This document shows, piece after piece, positions 7,973 to 14,680 of a stretch of 20,072 bases of DNA. The stretch's first letter is position 1. Every line of letters begins with the position of its first letter. The stretch is from positions 1-20,072 of IMG/VR virus record IMGVR_UViG_3300009164_002870; one strand, written 5' to 3'. The DNA comes from a virus. The position numbers were made by a program, and so were the translations under genes. The notes under the pieces are model-generated. The model searched no databases. It had not been told where the DNA came from and saw only the letters and a program-made list of their open reading frames with translations.

Positions 7973-8965
7973 ATGATTAAGAAAACAGATTCAAGGATGA
8001 CCGATGAACGGACATATTTTAAACCTTTTAATTATCCTTGGGCTTACGATGCATGGCTTAAGCATGAGCAATCTCATTGGTTGCATACTGAAGTGCCAAT
8101 GCTCGAAGATGTTAAGGATTGGAAAAAGAAACTTACAAAAGAAGAAAAACAGTTCCTCACACACATCTTTAGATTCTTCACCCAAGGAGACATTGACGTT
8201 GCTGGCGGTTATGTTAATAATTATCTTCCTTATTTCCCACAACCAGAAATTCGGATGATGTTATTGGGCTTTGCTGCTCGTGAAGCCTTACATATTGCAG
8301 CTTACAGTCATTTGATTGAAACACTTGGTTTACCTGATACTACATACAATGAGTTTATGGCGTATGCTGAAATGAAAGAGAAACACGACTATGTTATGGA
8401 CATTTCTGGTAAAAATACTACTAAAGAAAATACAGCAACTCACATCGCTGTATTCTCAGCATTTACCGAAGGTATGCAGTTGTTTAGCTCTTTTATTATG
8501 TTACTTAATTTTCCACGACATGGCAAAATGAAAGGTATGGGTCAGATTGTTACTTGGTCTATCGTTGATGAAACTCAACACACCGAGAATATGATTAAAT
8601 TGTTCCGTACATATATCGAAGAAAACCGTGAGATTTGGAACGATGATCTGAAAAGTAGACTATATACTATAGCTGAACGCATGGTAGAATTAGAAGATAA
8701 GTTTATTGATTTGGCATTCCAAATGGGTGACATGGAAGATTTAGATGCTGAAGATGTTAAAAAGTATATTCGTTATATTGCTGATCGCAGATTGATTTCA
8801 TTAGGACTCAAAGGTCAGTTTAAAGTAAAACGCAACCCTCTACCATGGGTAGAAGAAATGATTAACGCACCAACACACACCAATTTCTTTGAGAACAGAG
8901 CAACAGACTATGCTAAAGGTTCTCTATCAGGAGATTGGGGTGATGTATGGGGTAGGGCAGCCTAA
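7973..8965 (+). CDS. nrdB: ribonucleotide reductase class Ia, small subunit NrdB
   Basis: A 330-residue ferritin-like radical-generating (beta) subunit. Using ATG 7973, the metal and radical residues fall in the expected spacing: D73, E104 and H107 in AAREALH, and tyrosyl-radical Y111 four residues after the histidine; a second helix pair carries E in FTEGMQ and E/H in DETQHTE. It houses the di-iron/tyrosyl radical cofactor and passes the radical to NrdA. ATG 7973 is preferred over an in-frame TTG at 7949, because AGGA (7964-7967) lies five bases upstream and the TTG would overlap nrdA. The stop overlaps the iscU start (TAATG), so Fe-S assembly genes are translationally coupled to this iron enzyme. 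Confidence 0.94.
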   Translation: MIKKTDSRMTDERTYFKPFNYPWAYDAWLKHEQSHWLHTEVPMLEDVKDWKKKLTKEEKQFLTHIFRFFTQGDIDVAGGYVNNYLPYFPQPEIRMMLLGFAAREALHIAAYSHLIETLGLPDTTYNEFMAYAEMKEKHDYVMDISGKNTTKENTATHIAVFSAFTEGMQLFSSFIMLLNFPRHGKMKGMGQIVTWSIVDETQHTENMIKLFRTYIEENREIWNDDLKSRLYTIAERMVELEDKFIDLAFQMGDMEDLDAEDVKKYIRYIADRRLISLGLKGQFKVKRNPLPWVEEMINAPTHTNFFENRATDYAKGSLSGDWGDVWGRAA

Positions 8966-9342
8966 TGGCATATTCAGATAAAGTAATCGATCACTACGAA
9001 AATCCACGAAATGTGGGTAAAATGGAAATTGACGATACTGTTGGTACAGGTATGGTCGGTGCACCAGCATGTGGTGATGTGATGAAATTACAAATAAAGG
9101 TAGAAAATGGTATTATTAGAGATGCTCGTTTCAAGACATATGGATGCGGTTCAGCGATTGCCTCTAGTTCACTCGTCACGGAATGGGTCAAGGGTAAAAC
9201 GTTGGAGCAGGCTAGCGCAATTAAGAATGTTGAAATTGCAGCGGAACTCGCACTCCCGCCGGTTAAAATCCATTGTAGTATCCTTGCGGAAGACGCTATT
9301 AAGGCAGCAGTAAATGATTATCGTAACAAACACGGCCTCTAA
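8965..9342 (+). CDS. iscU: IscU-like Fe-S cluster scaffold protein
   Basis: A 125-residue protein nearly identical in length to bacterial IscU. All functional residues are present: C36 and D38 (GAPACGDVMK), C61 (YGCGSAIASSS), H103 and C104 (KIHCSILAEDA). The LPPVK motif (97-101), recognised by the HscA chaperone in the host system, is intact. IscU receives sulfur from a cysteine desulfurase and iron to build [2Fe-2S] clusters, then hands them on. No iscS, hscA, hscB or ferredoxin gene is in the window, so the phage protein would rely on the host partners. It is coupled to nrdB by a TAATG overlap and overlaps iscA by 29 bases. Complete conservation argues for a working enzyme rather than a decaying passenger. 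Confidence 0.93.
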   Translation: MAYSDKVIDHYENPRNVGKMEIDDTVGTGMVGAPACGDVMKLQIKVENGIIRDARFKTYGCGSAIASSSLVTEWVKGKTLEQASAIKNVEIAAELALPPVKIHCSILAEDAIKAAVNDYRNKHGL

Positions 9343-9634
9343 CAAAATACAATCCAATTTGCAGAAGCGTGGCAAAGGGATTGGTATTAAAGTTGGTGTT
9401 AGAACTACTGGTTGTAGTGGATTGGCATATACATTAGAATATGTTGATGATCTATTACCAGAAGATGTAGTACAAGACAATACAGAATATAAAATCATAT
9501 CAGATCCTAAAAGTCTGGCCTATTTAAATGGCATGACCATAGACTATGTAAGAAATGGTCTGAATGAAGGTTTCGAATTTGTAAATCCAAACGAAAAAGA
9601 TCGTTGTGGATGTGGTGAGAGTTTTAGAGTTTAA
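9314..9634 (+). CDS. iscA: A-type Fe-S carrier, IscA-like
   Basis: A 106-residue A-type carrier with the three conserved cysteines C34 (TTGCSGLAY), C98 and C100 (CGCGESF). The motif KGIGIKVGVRTTGCSGLAY and the final GESF-R-V place it with IscA more than with ErpA or SufA, though these are hard to separate. A-type proteins bind a [2Fe-2S] or [4Fe-4S] cluster and deliver it to apo-enzymes. ATG 9314 lies inside iscU; the family N-terminus (M-I-x-(V/L)-T) fits this start exactly and no later ATG is available. The iscU-iscA order is the same as in bacterial isc operons, suggesting the pair was acquired together. Confidence 0.92.
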   Translation: MIIVTNTASNKIQSNLQKRGKGIGIKVGVRTTGCSGLAYTLEYVDDLLPEDVVQDNTEYKIISDPKSLAYLNGMTIDYVRNGLNEGFEFVNPNEKDRCGCGESFRV

Positions 9635-9651
9635 TCAATAAGGAGAATTAT

Positions 9652-9765
9652 ATGTTAGACACACTATTTTGGGTAGCAGTTGGTGCATTTGTAGGTTGGC
9701 ATTTCCCTGAGCCATTTTGGGCTAAAGCAATTAAAGCTAAAGTTTTGGGAATGATCAAGAAATGA
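9652..9765 (+). CDS. 37-aa single-pass membrane protein
   Basis: A short ORF with an excellent AGGAG ribosome site (9641-9645) six bases before the ATG. The product has a hydrophobic segment at about residues 5-17 (LFWVAVGAFVGWH) and a lysine-rich C-terminus (AKAIKAKVLGMIKK), predicting one membrane span with a positively charged cytoplasmic tail. Its stop overlaps the next start by ATGA. The strong ribosome site and coupling make it likely real despite its size. Function is unknown. Confidence 0.7.
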   Translation: MLDTLFWVAVGAFVGWHFPEPFWAKAIKAKVLGMIKK

Positions 9766-10202
9766 AGAAAATTAAATTATGCCTATTGACTGTACTCATT
9801 ATGATTGGCTCAGGTGCAGTTGCCAATCCATATAATTGGCCAGTCACTAGAGTTATTGATGGTGATACAGTAGAATTTGATGCACCATTCATGCCTGATC
9901 CATTGCCTAAGAAGTTGTCAATTCGTGTACTTGGAGTTGACACACCAGAAAAAGGCTTTCGTGCTCAATGTCCTAAAGAAGCAGAAGCAGCATTAAAGGC
10001 CTCACAATTCACCAAAGATACATTAAACAAAGCATATCAAACCAATCAAACTGTTCTTATTGAATTAAAAGAACATGACAAGTATGGTGGCCGTGTGTTA
10101 GGTGATGTAATTATCAATGGTCAAAAGTTGTCAGCATTGTTAATCGCCAATGGCCATGCAAGGCCTTATTTTGGTGAAAAGAAATCTTCATGGTGTAATT
10201 AA
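9762..10202 (+). CDS. secreted thermonuclease (SNase-like) protein
   Basis: A 146-residue protein with a signal peptide (about residues 1-21, positively charged start, hydrophobic core, AVA cleavage-like site) followed by a staphylococcal-nuclease-like OB fold. Motifs are VIDGDTVEF (D33, D35, the metal/fold region), IRVLGVDTPE (R55, D60, E63) and KYGGRVLGDV (R111), corresponding to the catalytic Arg, Asp, Glu and Arg of SNase. It would hydrolyse DNA or RNA, with calcium, in the periplasm or outside the cell. Export is unusual for a phage enzyme that would act on the host chromosome; it may attack incoming competitor DNA or extracellular nucleic acid (inference). It is coupled to neighbours by ATGA and TAATG overlaps. 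There are two cysteines (C70, C145) in the mature protein. Confidence 0.85.
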   Translation: MKKIKLCLLTVLIMIGSGAVANPYNWPVTRVIDGDTVEFDAPFMPDPLPKKLSIRVLGVDTPEKGFRAQCPKEAEAALKASQFTKDTLNKAYQTNQTVLIELKEHDKYGGRVLGDVIINGQKLSALLIANGHARPYFGEKKSSWCN

Positions 10203-10351
10203 TGAAGTCACTACGACACCTATGTGACAATTGTGGTTCAGATTTTACAATTAAATATGATGATGCACAATGCGAAACTGATCCTTTGCATTGTCCATTT
10301 TGTGCGGAGTATATGGTAGATTCTGAAAATGTTAATGATGATGATGAATGA
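10202..10351 (+). CDS. 49-aa zinc-ribbon protein
   Basis: A short ORF starting inside the nuclease stop (TAATG) and ending over the next start (ATGA). The product contains two CxxC knuckles, CDNC (about residues 8-11) and CPFC (about 31-34), in the spacing of a zinc ribbon, then an acidic Asp/Glu/Asn tail. Zinc ribbons of this kind bind nucleic acid or proteins. Coupling at both ends supports it being a real gene. No specific role is known to me. Confidence 0.75.
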   Translation: MKSLRHLCDNCGSDFTIKYDDAQCETDPLHCPFCAEYMVDSENVNDDDE

Positions 10352-10761
10352 CTTGGTACTATTATAATACACCAGCCGAAATAACTTCAGAAGAAACTGA
10401 GGGTTATTTCGGTTTTGTGTATCTTATCACGCACATCAAAACAGGCCAAAAGTATGTTGGTAAGAAGTTCTTTACCAAATCTAAGACCAAGCAGGTCAAG
10501 GGTAAAAAGAAAAAGATTCGTGTTGCCTCTGATTGGGAAACCTATTGGGGATCCAATACCAAACTACAAGAAGATGTGAAACTGAATGGGGAAGAAGAAT
10601 ATACCCGTGAGGTGTTGCATCTATGTAAAAATCGAAGTGAGTGTTCCTATTGGGAAACTTATGAGATATTCAACCGCCACGCTCTGATGAGTGATTGGTA
10701 CTACAATGAATGGGTTTCCTGTCGTATTAGGAAAGCTCACCTAATTAAATCCAAACCTTAA
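10348..10761 (+). CDS. GIY-YIG-like endonuclease
   Basis: A 137-residue protein whose residues about 21-42 show FVYLITHIKTGQKYVGKK, a variant of the GIY-YIG nuclease motif (here VYLI and KYVGKK). A conserved C-terminal part carries YWETYEIFN, with the glutamate expected in the metal-binding site, and a WYYNEW block. Basic segments (KGKKKKIR) fit DNA contact. In T4-like phages such small stand-alone proteins are often annotated as Seg-like or putative endonucleases; it could be a homing enzyme or a recombination/repair nuclease. No intron or interrupted target gene is seen next to it, so mobility is not demonstrated. The start overlaps the zinc-ribbon stop by ATGA. Confidence 0.65.
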   Translation: MTWYYYNTPAEITSEETEGYFGFVYLITHIKTGQKYVGKKFFTKSKTKQVKGKKKKIRVASDWETYWGSNTKLQEDVKLNGEEEYTREVLHLCKNRSECSYWETYEIFNRHALMSDWYYNEWVSCRIRKAHLIKSKP

Positions 10762-10797
10762 CTTAAAAACGGAACACCGATACTTATAAGGTTTTGG
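10751..10797 (+). other. imperfect inverted repeat at end of GIY-YIG gene
   Basis: CCAAACCTTA at 10751-10760 and TAAGGTTTTGG at 10787-10797 are complementary over ten bases with one bulged T, enclosing 26 bases and including the stop codon of the GIY-YIG gene. A transcript could fold here, but no T-run follows, so it may be a processing or attenuation structure rather than a standard terminator. Confidence 0.35.
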
Positions 10798-10860
10798 TGA
10801 TAATTTCGTTTCATCCTATAAAATAATTTCACATTTGCCTCATTTTATGTTGCATTGCAG

Positions 10861-10866
10861 TATAAT
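10861..10866 (+). promoter_or_regulatory. perfect TATAAT -10 box ahead of small genes
   Basis: A perfect TATAAT lies in the 163-base gap 10762-10924. A -35 match is weak: TTGCCT at 10835-10840 gives a 20-base spacer, longer than ideal. Downstream, TGGTGC-ATTTA-GCACTA at about 10884-10900 can form a six-base-pair hairpin in the leader before the GGAG ribosome site of the 10925 gene. A promoter here is plausible because no gene is read through the gap, but it is unproven. Confidence 0.4.
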
Positions 10867-10924
10867 AATGGATAAGTAGTACTATGGTGCATTTAGCACT
10901 AATGTTTAATTAACGGAGATCCTA

Positions 10925-11038
10925 ATGCAATTTTTAAAATATATCTGGTCATTACTTTGTGACATTGGCAAGGCCAAGTATGCCGCAAACTTAGCCAGAA
11001 ATGGTAAAATTGAAGAAGCTCAATCTCTATATAGATAA
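10925..11038 (+). CDS. 37-aa hypothetical protein
   Basis: A small ORF with a strong GGAG ribosome site at 10915-10918, six bases before its ATG. The product has a hydrophobic N-terminus (FLKYIWSLLCDI) and an amphipathic C-terminal half (KYAANLARNGKIEEAQSLY) reminiscent of a single helical-hairpin repeat. It ends ten bases before the next ATG. It probably associates with the membrane or a partner protein; no function is assigned. Confidence 0.65.
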   Translation: MQFLKYIWSLLCDIGKAKYAANLARNGKIEEAQSLYR

Positions 11039-11048
11039 AGGAATAAAA

Positions 11049-11300
11049 ATGTTTGATTTATTTAAAGTACCAGAACTTGATGTTGCAGTAAAAAAAACCA
11101 CCGATGTGACTATCAAAGCTCTAGAGTTTCAAGAGTTATTGTTTAAAGAGAGTTTAGACTTCTTTAACGATATTACAGATAAGGCCTTTTATACATATAA
11201 TGTAAACGCAGTAAAAGCAATCACAAAAGGCACGGAATATGCAAAAGAAGCAATCGTCAAAACAGGACAATTATCAAAGGTTTCTGGAAGTAGCAAATAA
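11049..11300 (+). CDS. small helical protein, phasin-like resemblance
   Basis: Start chosen at ATG 11049, with AAAGGA ending at 11042 as ribosome site; an in-frame ATG at 11001 would overlap the preceding gene heavily and lacks such a site. The 83-residue product is almost wholly amphipathic helix (MFDLFKVPELDVAVKKTT, then ALEFQELLFKESLDFFNDITDKAF). The start and helical periodicity recall phasins, proteins that coat polyester granules, but this resemblance is weak and could reflect helix composition. No catalytic motif is visible. The 3' end overlaps the next ORF. Confidence 0.6.
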   Translation: MFDLFKVPELDVAVKKTTDVTIKALEFQELLFKESLDFFNDITDKAFYTYNVNAVKAITKGTEYAKEAIVKTGQLSKVSGSSK

Positions 11301-11496
11301 GTATAGAACTTGGTTACCAGTCAATCGCAATGGCTGGTGGATCAAGTTTTCTACCTATGATTTTGATAATATATTATTGGTGATTGTTTCACAATTTACT
11401 GGCCAAACCATAATCAGATACTTTCATGATGAAGATGAAGCAGTAGAGTTTATTAATTATGTCTGTGAATCTGATCCAAACTTTGATTTAGTATAA
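11239..11496 (+). CDS. hypothetical 85-aa protein
   Basis: A compact protein whose residues 20-85 look like a small alpha/beta domain (WLPVNRNGWWIKFSTYDF, then a hydrophobic strand LLVIVSQF and an acidic end DEDEAVEFINYV). Its ATG lies 62 bases inside the preceding gene, an unusually long overlap for this window. No later ATG exists before the conserved-looking part, so either the overlap is real or translation starts at a non-standard codon. It is the last plus-strand gene before the terminator. Confidence 0.6.
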   Translation: MQKKQSSKQDNYQRFLEVANKYRTWLPVNRNGWWIKFSTYDFDNILLVIVSQFTGQTIIRYFHDEDEAVEFINYVCESDPNFDLV

Positions 11497-11497
11497 T

Positions 11498-11523
11498 AAA
11501 CCCACCTTTCGGTGGGTTTTTTT
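11498..11523 (+). terminator. bidirectional intrinsic terminator
   Basis: AAACCCACC-TTTC-GGTGGGTTT forms a stem of nine pairs (six of them CCCACC/GGTGGG) with a four-base loop, followed by a run of seven T on the plus strand and, read backwards, an A/T-rich tract on the minus strand. It sits between convergent genes (plus-strand end 11496, minus-strand end 11522), so it can stop transcription from both sides. Confidence 0.93.
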
Positions 11524-14500
11524 AATTCTTCGTCAAAGCAAAGCAAGAATCTATACCACCAGCTATTTGATACCAATTGGTATTTGTTCCTACTTGTACT
11601 GGACTAGATTTATTAACTCTATCATTAAGTCCTAATTGTCCGTTAGAGTTTTCTCCAGTTACCCATAATGTACCATCACTTCTAATTGCAGCAAGATACC
11701 CATATCCAAAACCTACATCAGTCCAAGTATTTGTTCCAATTTGAGTAGGACTGGATACCGCATTGATTTTGTTTTGTCCTAATATACCCAAACTATTGCG
11801 ACCCCATGTCCATAATGTACCATTTGTTTTCAAAGCTGCAACCGATCCTACACCACTAGTGACAAATATTTTACTCCAGTCTGTTGATGTACCTACTTGT
11901 ACTGGACTGGATCTATCGATGACCGCCTCATCATTAAGTCCAAGTGCACCTCCAGAATTATATCCCCAAACCCATAATGTACCATCTGTTTTAATTGCAT
12001 AGCAAGCGGAATTATCAGCAACAACATCACTCCAATTTGTACCTGTTCCTACTTGCGTTGGACTGGATTTTTCAACTAAATTATTTTGTCCTAATTGGCC
12101 ACGATTATTACTTCCCCATGTCCACAATGTACCATCAGATTTGATGGCTGCAGCTGAAAGAGAGGCGGAAGCTTTTATCCAAGAACCGCTGTCTACCATT
12201 CCTGGACTAAGCCTGTCAGCAGTACTATTGTTTCCTTGAAGTCCATTCGCTCCAGAACCCCACATCCATAATGTATTATCAGATTTAATTGCAATTGCCG
12301 CACTTGTTCGAATCATGAAGTTATCTGTCCAATTAGTATCTGTTCCTATTTGACTAGGACTGGATCTTCCTTGGGTTGCTGAAGTTGATCCAAATCCTAA
12401 TTGGCCACTAGAATTTACACCCCAACTCCATAATGTACCATCGTCTTTACGAGCTATTATACCAGGGTAACTACCTTCATGATTGGCTGATACTTTAGTC
12501 CAATTTGGTGATGTACCAATTTGAGTAGGACTTGATCGAGAAGTTAAAACACCTTGAACTAATATGTCTTTATCTCCATTTCCCCAACCCCAAAGTAAAA
12601 TTCGATTTTTAACATTCAGACTAAATGTTCTTGACACTTCTTGTAGAGTTTCATCAGTTGCTTTGACTGTAAACGAATAATTGGTGGGTGAAGAAACGCT
12701 AACTGTACCATAAAAATAACCATTCGCTAACAATGAAGTACCAGCTGGTAGTGATGTAGTATTTGAATATGTTATAGATGAATCACCAGAAGTTGCTATA
12801 ATATTCAATGCTATTGGAACATCATCATATTGATTAGGTAAAGTTGCACTGGTTGTAAATCCTAATAATGATGATGTTGTTTGACCAATAATAAATCTAT
12901 CACCACTTGAAACTTTAGACCATGTTGTTCCTGATCCTAGTTGTACTGGACTTGACCTATAAACTTTATCATTTAATCCTAATGTGCCATATCCATTGTA
13001 TCCCCACAACCATAAAGTACCATTAGTTTTAATCGCACCAACATTACCAAAATTTCCTATTGCAACTTTAGATGGTCCTTGAGCCCAATTGGTATCTGTT
13101 CCTATTTGTACTGGACTTGAAGTACGATTTGATGAATTAGCAAAACCTACTCCTGCTATATTTCTTCCTTGGCCACCAAATGTGTTGCTACCCCAAGACC
13201 ATATTGTGCCATTGGTTTTTGTACAAATTGACATTGCGGTTTCTGCTTCGTTTCCTTGATGCGGTCCCGAAATCACAGGATAAGACCAATCCGCCAAAGC
13301 TCCAATTTGAACTGGACTTGATGCGTTAGCTACAGAACCAATTCCTAATCTACCTGCTGTATTTACACCCCAACCCCATAATGTACCATTAGTTTTAACA
13401 ACTAAAGTTGCTTGACCCGAAGTAAAAATTCTACCGCCCCATGCAGTACTTCCCCAATCTGTTAACGCACCTACTTGTACGGGACTTGATCTTCTAAGAC
13501 TAGCAAGTGATCCAGATAATCCAAGTTGGCCAAGTGTGCCATCACCCCAAGCCCATAATGTACCATCAGATTTAATTGCAAATGAACATTCAACTCCAGC
13601 AGCAATATCTAACCAAGTTGTTTCTGATCCTATTTGTACTGGACTTAAAAAGGGTGTTGAATTGTTGGTTCCCAAAACTCCTTGGTTGGCAGCTCCCCAT
13701 GCCCATAATGTACCATCAGATTTAATTGCTAAAGTGTGATTAAAACCAACTTCTACTTTGGACCAATTTGTTAACGCACCAACTTGAGTTGGACTTGATC
13801 GAGAAATTTGATCACCGTGTCCTAACTGATTACGTACTCCAGATCCCCACGACCATAAAGTGCCTTTATATTTGACAGCTAAAGTGGCCGAATCGCATGA
13901 AGAAAAAGCGTTCCAATCAGTTAATGCACCAATTTGTGTAGGACTGGATCTGTAATTACCTGAACCCACATTTAAACCAAGTTCACCTGAACCGGTTATA
14001 CCACCAATAGCAAAAGTTTTTACAATTTTGGGTACTTCAACAAATACACTAAATGTTCTTGAAGTATCTTGTAATTCAGCATCAGTTGCTTTAACATCAA
14101 AAGTGAAAGTTGTATTTGCAATTTCGCTGTATGCACCATAAAAATAACCATTCGCCAACAATGAAGTGCCAGTTGGTAATGATGTAGTATTTGAATATGT
14201 TATAGCTGAATCGGATGAAGCGGAAATATTAACTGCAAAAGAGTCAGTAATAAATGTATTGGCCAATGTTGCAGCGGTACTGAATGATGGAAGGGAACTA
14301 TAAGTTATACCATTAACACGAATTGATGTACCACCATCAGGATTAACAACAAATAAATTATATGTACCTGCTGCTCTAGCGGGCACTTCAACCCTCAGAG
14401 TGGTAGAATCAACAAATGATGTAGAAGTGGCCGGTGTATTACCCACCAATACTTGAGCACCAGATTGAAAATTGGTACCCGTTAATACAATATAACCACC

Positions 14501-14674
14501 ACCTATGTTGACAGCATTAGCCGTTGATACAATATATGACACATTTGCAGTATTGGCCAAACGGACTTTAGGTGTTAATGTTTGAGCAAAAGCAACAACG
14601 GCTGTATTGGAGAATTTTTCAGTTGGAACTGAATAGTTTTTTAAATGACGAGATTTGATTTTAAATAGTGGCAT
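11522..14674 (-). CDS. tail adhesin with IPT/TIG, Ig-like domains and two RCC1-type propellers
   Basis: A 1050-residue adhesin candidate. Residues 1-36 form a short attachment segment ending AQTLTPKV. Residues about 37-130 are IPT/TIG-like (GGGYIVLTGTNFQSGAQ, VVNPDGGTS). Residues about 131-215 are He_PIG-like (LLANGYFYGAYS). Residues 217-600 hold seven RCC1-type repeats. Residues 602-690 carry a second He_PIG-like domain, and 691-1050 seven more RCC1 repeats. Repeat hallmarks are (S/T)DGTLW(A/S)WG, GQLG and RSSP(V/T)Q(V/I)G, at about 50-residue spacing. Seven repeats is the number that closes an RCC1 beta-propeller, so two propellers are predicted. It follows the 586-aa adhesin by six bases, with no clear ribosome site, suggesting coupled translation. 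Receptor binding is inferred from the shared chassis with the LamG adhesin. Confidence 0.82.
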   Translation of the reverse strand: MPLFKIKSRHLKNYSVPTEKFSNTAVVAFAQTLTPKVRLANTANVSYIVSTANAVNIGGGYIVLTGTNFQSGAQVLVGNTPATSTSFVDSTTLRVEVPARAAGTYNLFVVNPDGGTSIRVNGITYSSLPSFSTAATLANTFITDSFAVNISASSDSAITYSNTTSLPTGTSLLANGYFYGAYSEIANTTFTFDVKATDAELQDTSRTFSVFVEVPKIVKTFAIGGITGSGELGLNVGSGNYRSSPTQIGALTDWNAFSSCDSATLAVKYKGTLWSWGSGVRNQLGHGDQISRSSPTQVGALTNWSKVEVGFNHTLAIKSDGTLWAWGAANQGVLGTNNSTPFLSPVQIGSETTWLDIAAGVECSFAIKSDGTLWAWGDGTLGQLGLSGSLASLRRSSPVQVGALTDWGSTAWGGRIFTSGQATLVVKTNGTLWGWGVNTAGRLGIGSVANASSPVQIGALADWSYPVISGPHQGNEAETAMSICTKTNGTIWSWGSNTFGGQGRNIAGVGFANSSNRTSSPVQIGTDTNWAQGPSKVAIGNFGNVGAIKTNGTLWLWGYNGYGTLGLNDKVYRSSPVQLGSGTTWSKVSSGDRFIIGQTTSSLLGFTTSATLPNQYDDVPIALNIIATSGDSSITYSNTTSLPAGTSLLANGYFYGTVSVSSPTNYSFTVKATDETLQEVSRTFSLNVKNRILLWGWGNGDKDILVQGVLTSRSSPTQIGTSPNWTKVSANHEGSYPGIIARKDDGTLWSWGVNSSGQLGFGSTSATQGRSSPSQIGTDTNWTDNFMIRTSAAIAIKSDNTLWMWGSGANGLQGNNSTADRLSPGMVDSGSWIKASASLSAAAIKSDGTLWTWGSNNRGQLGQNNLVEKSSPTQVGTGTNWSDVVADNSACYAIKTDGTLWVWGYNSGGALGLNDEAVIDRSSPVQVGTSTDWSKIFVTSGVGSVAALKTNGTLWTWGRNSLGILGQNKINAVSSPTQIGTNTWTDVGFGYGYLAAIRSDGTLWVTGENSNGQLGLNDRVNKSSPVQVGTNTNWYQIAGGIDSCFALTKN
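11525..12604 (-). repeat. coding tandem repeats, RCC1 propeller C (7 units)
   Basis: Seven imperfect repeats of about 150 bases encode the C-terminal propeller of the 1050-residue adhesin. On the plus strand they appear as recurring CCATAATGTACCATC-like and ACTGGACT(A/G)GAT-like words (reverse complements of the DGTLW and RSSPVQ codons). Such repeats can recombine and change blade number or order. Confidence 0.75.
12707..12784 (-). repeat. 78-base near-identical duplicate, copy A
   Basis: Lies in the second He_PIG-like domain of the 1050-residue adhesin and matches 14135-14212 at 73 of 78 positions by direct comparison. It encodes the SNTTSLPAGTSLLANGYFYG region. Confidence 0.85.
12875..14026 (-). 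repeat. coding tandem repeats, RCC1 propeller B (7 units)
   Basis: Seven imperfect repeats encode the first propeller of the 1050-residue adhesin. One unit (around residues 380-420) carries an insertion (SGSLASLRR) and another (around 500-520) an NIAGVGFANSSNR insertion; these loops are candidate receptor-contact sites. Confidence 0.72.
14135..14212 (-). repeat. 78-base near-identical duplicate, copy B
   Basis: Lies in the first He_PIG-like domain of the same gene. It differs from copy A at five bases, of which some are synonymous. A more diverged third version is found at about 15901-15978 in the neighbouring adhesin. Confidence 0.85.
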
Positions 14675-14680
14675 ATTGTA

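Noticed and set aside
11763-12002. Plus-strand ORFs opposite the RCC1 genes (also 13536-13739 and 15108-15452) with repeated PHAHNVPS-like peptides
   Set aside because: They are antisense shadows of the repeats, lack ribosome sites, and their repetitive peptides simply mirror the codons on the other strand.
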